Source of the DNA: Plenodomus lindquistii
Taxonomy: Eukaryota > Ascomycota > Dothideomycetes > Pleosporales > Leptosphaeriaceae
Direction: 5' to 3'
Assembly: GCA_025504975.1 (NCBI GenBank)
Contig: JANUWI010000001.1
Coordinates: 4,650,001 to 4,714,000, forward strand
Length of the DNA: 64,000 nucleotides
Shown here: positions 1 to 9,406 of the stretch, in pieces
How the letters are laid out: each line of letters starts with the position of its first letter
Numbering within the stretch: position 1 is the first letter of the stretch
The notes under the pieces: generated by a model
Databases searched by the model: none
The model's input: only the letters and a program-made list of their open reading frames with translations
Told to the model about the DNA's origin: nothing
Program-made: the position numbers and the translations under genes

Positions 1-132
1 TACCATGGACGCGATGTGCTGTACTACCATTACGTCAACACGACGTTTGACCCGCTGTACCGCGACAACTTGAAGTTTATAGGATGGAATCCGATTGAGT
101 ATGTCAAGGGGTGGCCAGTGTTAGTGAAATGA
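1..132 (+). CDS. C-terminal end of a probable GH43-family glycosidase (5' truncated by window edge)
   Basis: Only the last 43 codons are inside the window, in the frame starting at base 1 and ending with TGA at 130-132. The peptide contains GRDVLYYHYV early and FIGWNPIEYVKGWPVL near the end. This pattern resembles the C-terminal beta-propeller blade of fungal GH43 arabinanase-type enzymes, where a disclosed 'YYHY' strand and a closing 'GWNP..Y..GWPVL' strand occur. A secreted plant cell-wall arabinan or xylan hydrolase is therefore likely, but no catalytic residues are visible and the family call is from memory of the C-terminal pattern only. It converges on the CocE-type hydrolase gene, with 189 bp between the two stop codons. 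Confidence 0.5.
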   Translation, partial: YHGRDVLYYHYVNTTFDPLYRDNLKFIGWNPIEYVKGWPVLVK

Positions 133-321
133 GCTAGGGGACAGAGAAATTGCAGTAAAATGTATGTTAATGTTATTTGATAAGATACCTATGGCAGCAG
201 CAACCCTATCATTGTCAGATCCACACAGTACCATCTCTTCCCTTGTGTGTGAAATTTGTTCGACAGCTCAAAAGGCCTGCAAATATATTTCCAAGTGCAC
301 CTGAATTGACTACGCAGCTCC

Positions 322-1968
322 TTACGGGATGACTGGAACAAGAAGATGAGAATCGTACGAGCCACCAGTATAAACCACATGACTTCCCTTGTTCAAAGTC
401 TTCGGATGCGTAAAACCGAATTCACGTCCTGGATCGGGATCACTTCCCTTGAGCACAAGACGAATCCGCTCACCCTTTCTGCACAAAATGCTAGATGCCC
501 AGATCTCAATCTCAACAGGAACAATCTCCCCAGGTTTCAGCTTTAGCTCACGGGTATGCTTCAACACAGGCTGGTGCGGCGTCGAGAGTTGCTCGTCCAG
601 CTCGCGGTGCGACACGCGAAGCCAACCACCTGCAATGGGCCCATCCACCGACAGCGTTCTCCATGGAAACTCGACCCTGTGTCCCGTTCTGTCGATCTTG
701 TCGATGTTGACGAAAATGTCCATGTCATCGTTTCCTTGCGCTTCTACCCAGAGCCGAAGCTTGAAATGCCCGGTGAGTTCAGTGTCTTTGGGGAAGACGT
801 AGTCGAATCCCAGTTTCTCCGTTTCTTCTGGTGCGTTGCTGACATCGTATTCGGCTTTGCTTGATTTTGATGATGGTTCCAAAGCCATGGCTTGACTCTC
901 GGCGTGCAAGAATAGCTTGGTGTACTGTGTCCTAGCGAGCGGCCACTCCTGCTCTTCCCGGTAATTACCAACGTAGAACCGTTCACGAATCTCCAGATTG
1001 ACTTTTGGCCAGTAATCCACCTCGCTCTCCACACCTTTTAGGAACTTGTCGAAGAATTGCCGCTGACGTTCTTGATCTTCGTAAAAGGCTGGGAACTTGC
1101 GTCTGCCGTGGACGCGCAGCCATTTCTGAGTCGAACTAATTTTCTTGAAGCCTTCGAGGGTTCCTCGTAAATGCAAGCCAAAGTCTCCCCAGCCCGCAAC
1201 GACATATGCGGGGACTTTGATAGCGGATAAATCTGCGTTCTTCGCTTTCCAGTAGTCATCCAAGAGCGGGTGTTCGTCCGTCAACCTAGCTAGGTCCTCG
1301 ATCTGGTTCCTTCCAAAGCCCCACATCGCATTGACAATGCCATGAATAAAAGGCGAATTGATGCCACCGTGATAAGCAAGTTCGCGATAAAAGTCGGTGA
1401 CGCCTTCATTTGGATTGATGGCCTTGAGGTGCGGCGGATTGAGCGCTGCGACACGCCACTGAGACCATGCAAGATACGACACGCCGGTCATACCGACGCT
1501 GCCTTGGCTCCATTCCTGAGTACCCGCCCATTCAATTGCATCGTAGCAGTCTTGCGCTTCCTGGTCAGAAAAGAAAGATGCGTTACCTTCCGAATGCCAG
1601 AGGCCCCGGGGGTCCACATTGACAACGGCATACCCATGCTGGCACCAGAACCCAGGATCTGGACTTTCAAAGGCGGCATACTTGGTTAGAGTACTGGTGG
1701 GTACTCCAGATCCGGGCAAGTTGTTCCAGCGTAAAATAGGATTGACGTGCTTTCCATAGGGTGACCAAATGAGTATTACGGGACTTTTCGACACCTTGGC
1801 TGGTTTGTATACATCTGCGTAGATTTTTGTGCCGTCTCTTAGTGTAATGGTCGCGTCGTGCTCAATTTGGAGACTTAGTTCGTTGTCAACAACGGTTCGT
1901 GGATTGAAGCCGGGGTAGCCACCATCCTCTGGCACCCGAGCCTTGGTGAATATTTGATTAGAGGCCAT
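322..1968 (-). CDS. CocE/NonD-type alpha/beta hydrolase (X-Pro dipeptidyl-peptidase family)
   Basis: Single-exon gene of 548 aa. It begins at the ATG at 1968 (MASNQIF...). The frame stays open 39 codons further upstream, but that extension is poor in coding character. The protein follows the CocE/NonD plan: an alpha/beta hydrolase core followed by a jelly-roll C-terminal domain typical of X-Pro dipeptidyl-peptidases and cocaine esterase. The nucleophile Ser164 lies in GMTGVSYLAWSQW. Asp262 in VVAGWGDFGLHLRG and His287 in WLRVHGRRKF complete a plausible triad, and the oxyanion-type segment LIWSPYGKH is present. Family members cleave ester or amide bonds of small substrates. The substrate here is unknown. 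No signal peptide is evident, so it is likely cytosolic. Confidence 0.85.
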   Translation of the reverse strand: MASNQIFTKARVPEDGGYPGFNPRTVVDNELSLQIEHDATITLRDGTKIYADVYKPAKVSKSPVILIWSPYGKHVNPILRWNNLPGSGVPTSTLTKYAAFESPDPGFWCQHGYAVVNVDPRGLWHSEGNASFFSDQEAQDCYDAIEWAGTQEWSQGSVGMTGVSYLAWSQWRVAALNPPHLKAINPNEGVTDFYRELAYHGGINSPFIHGIVNAMWGFGRNQIEDLARLTDEHPLLDDYWKAKNADLSAIKVPAYVVAGWGDFGLHLRGTLEGFKKISSTQKWLRVHGRRKFPAFYEDQERQRQFFDKFLKGVESEVDYWPKVNLEIRERFYVGNYREEQEWPLARTQYTKLFLHAESQAMALEPSSKSSKAEYDVSNAPEETEKLGFDYVFPKDTELTGHFKLRLWVEAQGNDDMDIFVNIDKIDRTGHRVEFPWRTLSVDGPIAGGWLRVSHRELDEQLSTPHQPVLKHTRELKLKPGEIVPVEIEIWASSILCRKGERIRLVLKGSDPDPGREFGFTHPKTLNKGSHVVYTGGSYDSHLLVPVIP

Positions 1969-3412
1969 CGTCAGCTTTCGAGTGGCTGCCGTAGGGTTTC
2001 GCTTTGCTCTCCACAAGTCGTGGCAGATGGGGAAGAGATGCATGCAGTATCCGACATATTTATAATCACAATAACAATGTATCACGAGTCAGGATTTCGG
2101 GAGCTAACCCGTCTGTAACATGCGTGGGATACAACGGTATAACGAGTTTGGGTAATTGTCTCCATCATGGGGATCGGTCTAGTCGGACTCCGTGGCGGAG
2201 ACGTGGGGATTGAGCGTTACTCACACATCATTGGTCCTTCGCCTTGAAGACGTGGAGGCGGGCCGAATGTTTTGGTTGGTCTACGCTTACATATTGAGCG
2301 ATACTTCTTGAGGACCACGGTCCACCGCCTTCGTGCACCTGATCGCGGGCAAGGATCAGGATACCTTTTGTTGTGGCTACCGGACGAATGGAAACGTTCC
2401 ACCGCTCAAATTTTGTCTCGGCGCATACATGGACGATGTGCTTGCAGTCGAATTGTGAGTCTTTGTGCGGGAAGTAAGCATGCATGACATGTACTTAGTA
2501 TGAGTACACTGCGATCGCAAGCATCTGTGTTGTCAGTCGTTGAAGTATTCGAGCTTCCGTTCGTCGTAGGTACCACACCCATGTATCAAAACGTCAGCAC
2601 ATGATGGGCTATCCAGCAAATTTGGGTCTAGTTTGTTGGAGGCCCATGAATGGCCGGGAACATGGAGGGTTGTTTTCTTCTCGGGCGACCTTTTCTTGTG
2701 GTGGTCGGAACTCCGTGTGGTCGGAATTCCGTGTGGTACGCTCAGTGACAAGGCTGCCAGGTTTGTGGGGTCAGAAAACTCCCTGCAAAGCCCATGCCAT
2801 CTCCTTCATTGCTTCCAAATGAAGGTCTTACGAGTACACAGCTGTAGGGGCTCAAACAGGCCAGGCATTGGTACCGTTACACGCAACTCTTGCTTTCGAT
2901 GACGTCACCCTTTGAACGGAAGCTCAGGTGCTCGCTAGCTGTGTTCCTGACGCCTCTGGTTCTCTCACGCGTCCTTCCAAGTCGTATCGATGCAGGCATG
3001 GTGCCTACCGTATTTACTGCCGAAAGCCGCGTAGAGCTAGCAAGGGCTTGAGTTGAGACGGGCGCTACGCATTGGCCAATACAGGCTCAAACTCCTGCTA
3101 GCTCTACCCAGCTTTCAGCAGTGAATACGGTACTATGGCTCTGTCGAACATTGAACTTTGAGCAATTTCACGGGCCGATCCGCATCAAAGCGCAAATCGC
3201 TGGGTGTAAGTACCCGTTGGGTACACGTGCATTTGTCTAATTGGTACAGGTACGTGGGACTAGATGCAGCAGGCCCACAATTCTGATGAGAAGGAACTAG
3301 GCAAAGAATTGCAGATTGCTAACGTGTCCCACGCCTACACACGAAACAGCAATCATCGGACATCCAGCTCAACAAAACAGTGGATCCTGTAATAACGCAT
3401 ATCACTTCCAAG
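1969..3412. other. Intergenic region with a hairpin repeat and a short tandem repeat
   Basis: This 1.4 kb stretch separates two divergently transcribed genes (CocE-type hydrolase and SDR). No reading frame in it resembles a known protein. It carries a 16-bp unit repeated in tandem at 2701-2716 and 2717-2732 that differs by one C/T, and the inverted repeat at 3006-3132 described separately. Confidence 0.6.
3006..3132. repeat. Imperfect 47-bp inverted repeat with transition-biased mismatches
   Basis: Arm 3006-3052 pairs with the reverse complement of 3086-3132 over 47 positions, with a 33-base loop. I count 7 mismatches, of which 6 are transitions (C/T or G/A) and one is C/G. Both arms contain the core GTAGAGCTAGCA and end in TACCGTATT-type sequence. 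The shape fits a short foldback or MITE-like element. The excess of transitions fits repeat-induced point mutation, which acts on duplicated DNA in Pezizomycotina. No target-site duplication was identified. Confidence 0.7.
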
Positions 3413-4402
3413 ATGTCGTCTCGATACGCATCTGCCCACAAGTCGCCAGGAGGGCCAGGCGATGCTCGCCCGACCGCCCACCAGATTATCCTGGACGAGC
3501 AGCTTCAGGGTAAGTGGTCTGGAAGAACAGTCCTGATCACTGGCACTTCTTCTGGACTCGGTATTGAGACGGCCAAAGCTCTTCTGGACACTGGTGCCAC
3601 GGTTTATTGCACCGCACGCAATCGTAGCAAAGCCAAGACATCCCTAGGCAGCCTCCTGGACAATCCCCGAGCAAAGCTTCTAGAACTCGACCTCAACTCG
3701 TTGGCGAGTGTTCGGAAATGCGCAGACGCGTTTTTGAAAGATTCTCAAAATCTCAACATCCTTATCGCCAATGCCGGCGTAATGGCAACCCCAGAAGGTC
3801 GGACTGAAGATGGACACGAGACTCAGTTTGGCACGAACCATCTGGCGCATTTCTTGTTGATCCAGTTGCTACTTCCAACTCTTGTCAAGAGTGCTTTGCC
3901 AGATTTCCAATCACGTGTGGTCATCCTTTCCTCCGGTGCTCATCGCTTCAGCGACGTCAATTTCGACGACTTCAACTTCGAGGGCAACTACCAGCCTTGG
4001 GTAGCCTATGGTCAGAGCAAGACCGCCAACTTCATGACATCGACTGAACTTGACCGTCGCTACGGCAAGCAGGGTGTACATGGATACGCTGTTCACCCCG
4101 GAATGATTGGCACAGGTCTCATGAAGTTCCTTCCAGAGGAGACGCTTAAAGCATGGAATGATAACCCTACCATCAGCAATACCATGAAGAGTGTTGAACA
4201 AGGTGCATCAACTTCAGTGTGGGCAGCGGCGTCGAAGGATTTGGAGGGTAAAGGTGGTTTGTACCTTGAGGATACCCACATTTCGGGCAAGGGCAACTTG
4301 GAAGATTGGCATGGAGGCTATGCACCTTTCGCGAAGGACGAAGCGAAGGAGAAACTTCTTTGGGAGAAGTCTCTGGAGCTGGTGAAATCTTTCTTGATGT
4401 GA
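3413..4402 (+). CDS. Short-chain dehydrogenase/reductase (retinol-dehydrogenase/WWOX-like)
   Basis: Single-exon, 329 aa, starting at the ATG at 3413. The frame extends back a few codons but with no ATG. Classical SDR features are present: cofactor loop TGTSSGLG (residues 43-50), NAG at 120-122 in IANAGVMATPEG, Ser near 173-174 in VILSSGAHR, and the YxxxK pair Tyr199/Lys203 in AYGQSKTANF. The following HPGMIGTGL segment is the usual substrate-side loop. The closest recognised type is the retinol-dehydrogenase/WW-domain-oxidoreductase-like group of fungal SDRs, which use NAD(P)(H) on unknown alcohols or ketones. There is no transmembrane anchor, so a soluble enzyme is likely. The MYND-finger pseudogene lies 330 bp downstream on the same strand. 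Confidence 0.88.
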   Translation: MSSRYASAHKSPGGPGDARPTAHQIILDEQLQGKWSGRTVLITGTSSGLGIETAKALLDTGATVYCTARNRSKAKTSLGSLLDNPRAKLLELDLNSLASVRKCADAFLKDSQNLNILIANAGVMATPEGRTEDGHETQFGTNHLAHFLLIQLLLPTLVKSALPDFQSRVVILSSGAHRFSDVNFDDFNFEGNYQPWVAYGQSKTANFMTSTELDRRYGKQGVHGYAVHPGMIGTGLMKFLPEETLKAWNDNPTISNTMKSVEQGASTSVWAAASKDLEGKGGLYLEDTHISGKGNLEDWHGGYAPFAKDEAKEKLLWEKSLELVKSFLM

Positions 4403-4574
4403 GGTACAGGCACAGTTGCGTTGAGTATGGTATCTCATCTCCCGGCGTAGTTAGCGGGCACAGGTGTCCTATTACACACATTATAGTTCAAACCATGACC
4501 TGGGTAGCGCAATTTCACCGTGGTAAACCACCTGTATCAAAGGCCTTTGCTGTACAGTGAGAAAACTCACGTGT

Positions 4575-4594
4575 CTACGCGTGTGAACGCGTAG
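4575..4594. promoter_or_regulatory. Palindromic pair of ACGCGT (MluI-box) elements
   Basis: CTACGCGT and ACGCGTAG form a perfect 8-bp inverted repeat around a 4-base spacer. ACGCGT is the core bound by MBF-type APSES factors at G1/S promoters in yeasts. The site is 138 bp upstream of the ATG of the broken MYND gene and 170 bp downstream of the SDR stop. A functional role is uncertain because the downstream gene looks dead. It could also act as a small hairpin at the SDR 3' end. Confidence 0.35.
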
Positions 4595-4731
4595 CGCTAG
4601 TGAGCACGCCCCCCAAGACGTCTCCTGCCGTCAAGATAAGTCTTTCTTTCTCCTCTGACAACAATCCCCAAGCATCAAACAACATTGTCATAACCGCGTA
4701 CTTAGACATTAACTTTGCCCCGACCTTGATC

Positions 4732-5941
4732 ATGACTGCATCATTGCAATGCACTATTTGCGGCGACCTGACCGGCAAGAATGTGGTGGCTGCAACTCCA
4801 CCGTGTACCGTTCCTCTGAGTGCCAACAAACTGACTGGCGGTGCCACAAAATCTTGTGTCGTCATTTCAAAGGTTTCTTAGAGGGTTCCAAAGCTCCTCG
4901 TCCTTCACCTACGCACTTTCTCGCCATACAATTTCCCATGGAGAGATCCAAGCCAAGACTAGTCTGGGTGGAAGTACAGGAAGTTGAAGAGGAAGACGGA
5001 TATCAGGTCCCAATGCTCGATGAGCTTTTGGCTGTACCAGGCAATGCGAACTATATTGGTCGCGGTTTCCAAATGGTTCGAGGAAACCTTCTTCGCCAAC
5101 GGCCAGAAAATTCAGACACGCTTAACCTCTACTACATTGACGAGCAATTTGTCAACAACTTCAAAGTTAATAATTCGCTCCATTTCTCATTCCAGCCACT
5201 CGTGGGTGATGCTTGGGGCGAGACCCTTTGGAAGGGCCCGATTGTTGCCATCCTTCGGGATGGGAATGCATGGGAACCGCGCAAAGTCACAGACATTACC
5301 CTAACCGCATATCGCGACGCCATTGATTACTTGGGGTACTTCTGAGAAACGGTTGGCAGCATGATAGACGGTGTGGGTGCCGGGGCCCATTTTGCAAAGA
5401 TGGTAATGCAAGAAAGGTCTGGAAAAGTGAAGGCTGTAAGACTCAACTGTATGGGTGACCAAGCTGGTGATGCTGTACGTGATATGGTGCAGGTAGAAGT
5501 GCCCAAGGTTCACCCAATTTTCAATTTGGAAGGCGATGATCCACAGGGCGTACCTGAGTAACTCAACTGGTCGTGGGGCGCGTATTCCTATGGTCCATGG
5601 AAGCGCGGATCGCATACGGGAGCGGTGACAGCCGGAGATCCAACTCACAACCCCATGGCTGAGCTGCTGCTTATGGAAGTCCAACCTGGATATCCAGGTT
5701 GGACGGGGAGGTTGGGAAGGTCCCTACAGAGAGGCGCGAACATCTACATGACCTCCGTGGCAGTATCTTCGTGGTAGACAGGACCGTGCGCGACTTGAGC
5801 GTGGATCGTGTTCGGGTCATGTGTCGACTGTTGAAAGAAGTCATTATGCCGATGATTGAGCAGCGCCGCAGCGAGGGACATGTGAACCATGAAGAAATCC
5901 TGGGGCAGATTACAGAAGCTGCGTTAGAACAGTTCTCGTAG
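4732..5941 (+). pseudogene. Decayed MYND-type zinc-finger protein gene
   Basis: The ATG at 4732 opens a finger with CTICGDLTGKN. The rest of the finger (ECGGC, then YRSSECQQTDWRCHKILC) lies in another frame, and one missing base near 4790 would join the two. That frame runs to TGA at 5343-5345. It continues in the same frame (ETVGSMIDGVG...), where CGA to TGA would explain the stop, and meets TAA at 5562-5564. It then reads on through GAYSYGPWKRGSH and needs a further shift near 5690 to join the last block (VDRTVRDLSVDRV...), which ends at 5941. The continuity of protein-like sequence across two stops and two frameshifts, with no splice signals at those points, indicates a pseudogene of a fungal MYND-domain protein of roughly 400 aa. 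Sequencing error could explain one break but hardly four. Confidence 0.75.
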
Positions 5942-6032
5942 GTGTCACAGTCTGTTCATAACTGAAGGTGGAGCTTCAGGAATCTCCCGTTGCCTGAAGG
6001 CGCTCCCAAGATTCTGAAGTGATAGCTGCGTT

Positions 6033-6366
6033 CTATGTAATCTTGCCAGTACCGTCCTCGTGCACATGGGCAGTACCTACCCTCTTACCGTTGGTGTCGA
6101 AGCATCGAATCGATACGACCATTTTCTCATCGTTCGGATCATCGGTAGAATTATGAAGTCGAGTGCCTTTGATCTCGGCGGCTTTGATGATAGAATGCTG
6201 TGTATCGCATATTAGCAAGATGCAAGAGACATGGGCGAAGTCCACCTACCTCCTTCTCCAGCTTCTCGCAATAGTCCTTGACGACGGCACGTACTGCCAA
6301 GTTCTCGAAGCTTGCGAGCGTGTTCTTGCCAATGTAGGCTATCAACGTCTTTGAAGTTGGTATCAT
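6033..6366 (-). CDS. Small conserved-looking protein of unknown function, two exons
   Basis: 93 aa encoded by exons 6366-6250 and 6197-6033. The 52-bp intron 6198-6249 (GTAGGT...CACAG) is phase 0. The start ATG at 6366 has a strong fungal context (CACCATGA). The N-terminal half (MIPTSKTLIAYIG...) has basic and hydrophobic character, and the C-terminal half has the beta-strand-like VSIRCFDTNGKRVGTAHVHE. I do not recognise a family. No signal peptide or transmembrane helix is evident. The gene is convergent with the MYND pseudogene (stops about 90 bp apart) and divergent from the kinase gene, with 289 bp between starts that could form a shared promoter. Confidence 0.6.
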
Positions 6367-6655
6367 GGTGAGCTTTTCGAGCTTGATGTTGATGGATGGG
6401 AGAGTGTATGGCCCATAGCCAGCTGTATACAAAATCCATGCCTTAAGCTTCTTGCTTTTTCTTCGAAGTAGGTGCACTGCACTTCAATAAAGACTGGCGG
6501 CGAACTGGCGGCGAGCTGAGAGGGAGTGTGTCTCTGCCTAGCGGCTGTTTGTTGTATAGTCAAATCTCAAACACTCATTACTACAATCACTTCCCGACAG
6601 AGCGCGGGTATCATGGTTCATCGTGACAGACGCTCAATTGAGGCAATTGCACGCC

Positions 6656-8016
6656 ATGACTATGGACCTGGCGCGGCCTTTCGAAGAGGAGACCCTTCCG
6701 TTCTACAGGCCGGAGCAATTTTACCCCGTCAAGATCGGCCAGTTACTTGACGGTCAGTTCAAGGTGCTTGGCAAGCTTGGATATGGCTCCAACTCTACTG
6801 TCTGGCTTTGCCGAGACATAACGTATGTTCCACTTCTGCATTGCCGTATTGGACGCGAATACTAAGATGATCACACAGGGAGGCCGCATTCGTTGCAATC
6901 AAGGTCTGCACTCGCAACGCTCTACAGGCCCCTGGTGTGCATCGAGAGTTGGCATTCTACGAGCATGTCAGGGCCCTCAAATCCGAGCATCCAGGCCAGG
7001 CCTTCCTTCGGGACTTACTTGGCACGTTCGAGCTTTCCGGTCCCAGTGGTCAGCATTTGTGCCTGGTCCAACCTCCAATGCACATGACCATTCAAGAGCT
7101 CCAATACCAGAATCACACCCATAAATTGAACAAAACCCTGCTGAACTGGACACTGTTCAACTTACTACATGGGCTCTCATTCCTCCACGATGATGCTAAA
7201 GTCGTACATGCTGGTAAAGGGCGGTCTTCTTGCTTTTACAACTGAGCTGACGTCTTAAACCAGACATCAACCCATCGAACATCATGCTGACTATTGAAGA
7301 TGAGTCTATTCTCCATAGATTTGAGGAAGAAGAGGCAGAAAGCCCATCATCTGCCAAGGTCATCGATGAAGCGCGCTCCATCTACGGCACTCGCAAACTG
7401 GGACTCCCGAGAGGCAATCTCTTCGGCCGACCGGTTCTCTGTGATTTTGGAGAGGCGCGCATAGGTGAACGCCATACGGGGTATATCCAGCCTGACTTAT
7501 ACCGCGCTCCAGAGGTCTTGTTCGAGATGGAGTGGACTTCAAGTGTAGACATTTGGAGTGTGGCCACATTGGTAAGTGGTCGAGGCGTTAATCCTTGTGT
7601 ATACATTGACAGTGACATAGACTTGGGATCTCTTCGAGAACAAGCATTTGTTCAAAGCTACCAACGAGAATGAAGACCTTTGCGCGACGCACTACATTGC
7701 GGAAATGGTTGGGTATCTCGGTTTGCCACCCCAGGAGTTGATGAGCAGGAGCGATATCACCAAGAAGGTATTTGACGAGCAAGGTGAGTACGAAGATGCG
7801 TATGGGCTTCAGTCATTCCAGCTAACACGCATAGGACGCTGGAAGACTTCTGGGGGTGTAGCGGTACCACAGAAGAGACTTGAGGGTGCACTGTCGGTAC
7901 TTGATGGCGAGAGCAAAGATGTTTTCCTCAGGTTTATAAGATCGATGCTAGAGTGGGTACCAGAGAAGCGAAAGCGGGCTTCGGAACTTCTCGAAGATCC
8001 ATGGATGAAGGAATAG
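6656..8016 (+). CDS. SRPK-like serine/threonine protein kinase, five exons
   Basis: Exons 6656-6822, 6879-7213, 7264-7571, 7621-7783 and 7835-8016 give 384 aa. All four introns are 49-56 bp with GTAnGT- or GTGAGT-type donors or near variants. The N-terminal block EEETLPFYRPEQFYPV plus the glycine loop GKLGYGSNSTVWLCRD (40-54) is diagnostic of the fungal SRPK-like group. VAIK supplies Lys64. The catalytic loop is HADINPSN (166-173), with Asp168 and Asn173, and DFG is at 228-230. RAPEVLFEMEW and VDIWSVATL follow as APE and subdomain IX. SRPKs phosphorylate RS-rich splicing factors, but fungal SRPK-like members are diverse and this target is unknown. The catalytic-loop Lys two residues after Asp is replaced by Asn. 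An upstream exon cannot be excluded because the first in-frame ATG is close to the kinase core. Confidence 0.8.
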
Positions 8017-8081
8017 ATACGGAGCACGCCTTCAGAAACATAGGCTCCCGAAGAGACTACTAAGGGAAGACGCTTTCCGTA

Positions 8082-9406
8082 CTAAGAAAGCGTTTGTTTC
8101 AGCATTCGCCACTTGAACCGTAGACCATCCCAGCTTTCTGGCATCGGAGAGAAATCAGCAATCGAGCCTTCTTGATCAGTATAGCCTTCCCGGTGCAAGA
8201 AACATGAGGCGCAAAGCTGTTCGTGGATAGCATAACGCCCCAACCAAAGTCTTCCGTGACCGCGATAGAGTTGTGTAGCTACATCAGAAAAACCGCCAGA
8301 AGTGTTGGGATTTGACAACGTGGATGAATCGAACATGTACGATTCTGCTTCAAAGAATTCGTCGTCATCGCCGCTGTCGTCATCTGAGCTTGATTCCGTA
8401 GCTTCGAAAGGTAGCCCGGTATAAGCCGGAAGGTTATTGTAAATTGAAGCTGCATATGAGTCATGCGCTATCTGGCAGACGCAACCGAAAGTATAGCCGG
8501 CATTTACGCATTCGTACGCTGCTATTCGAGCTGGTGCCGGGAAGATAAGAGTAGTAGTTATCGTGGTAGGACGAGCATGTGCTTTCTTAGTGACACCAGC
8601 TACTAGCAGTAGAGACAAGCATTGGTTGTGACAGCGCTTGGAGGAGGCCATCAGTAGTGCAGTCAAGCTCTTACCGCACATAATGCTCCAACTCAAGATG
8701 TGTGTACTCTTCAAACCTCTCCACACAATCGAGAAGCATGTGGAACCAGGCAGTGTATATTTCTGAAAGAGCTTGCAGATATTTTCGATGGGTCATACCG
8801 TCTTGTAGCCAGGCAAATCCCTGGATTCGAAGGAATCCTCCTGCAGCTTTGACCATCGGCAGAATTGCACGTCCAGCGACTCGGAGAGCCATCATTGAGC
8901 CCAGCGCTTCCAAATTCCGCTGGCCTATCGCTTCACGGTCGAGAGTCGAGAGTCCCAGCATGCGTTGCAGAATGCGACTATGTCGTTGATGGCAAATGAC
9001 GGCTCGTACAGCGTGTTGTTGACCAGACCATGCAACACGGGAATTGAACTCCACGTACTGTTCTTTTGCTGTCGCTTGCATAAGCTTTACAGCGCTGTTC
9101 TGCGAGGCAGGCACTCGTTGTCTCGCGAAAGTACGTTTGAGCCACTCGTGGACTGTCCAGCCATCGCTTTCAGAGTCTGACAAGTCAATAGAGTCTGAGA
9201 ACAATCGCAACATGGAAATCTTGGTCTCTGCATCCAGACTGCCGGCACTCGCGACGAACAGTGAGATAGATGATCTGAAACACTTGGTTTTACGCTCATT
9301 TTTCATGGAGAATGGCCCAAAACATCGCCGTGGTGGGGTCTTCATAAACCAGGGCAGTCTTATCCGCGCCGACTTCGAGTAACATCGCACATAGATAAGG
9401 TAAGCC
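8082..9406 (-). pseudogene. Ankyrin-like protein gene, apparently frameshifted; possible pseudogene
   Basis: From about 9406 one frame reads YLCAMLLEVGADKTALVYED and ends WAILHEK, a convincing ankyrin-repeat pattern, and then stops. The neighbouring frame takes over exactly there (NERKTKCFRSSISLFVASAG) and runs to about 8675 through the acidic SDSESDGWTVHEWL. The join is a run of five A (T at 9299-9303 on the plus strand). One extra A would make a continuous protein. A GTAAGA donor at 8674 probably begins an intron before the last block, which has DDDSGDDDEFFEAES and GRLWLGRYAIHEQLC and ends at 8082. I could not find an acceptor giving a consistent phase. The gene is either a recent pseudogene or carries an assembly error in the homopolymer. 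Its upstream limit is unclear. Confidence 0.5.
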
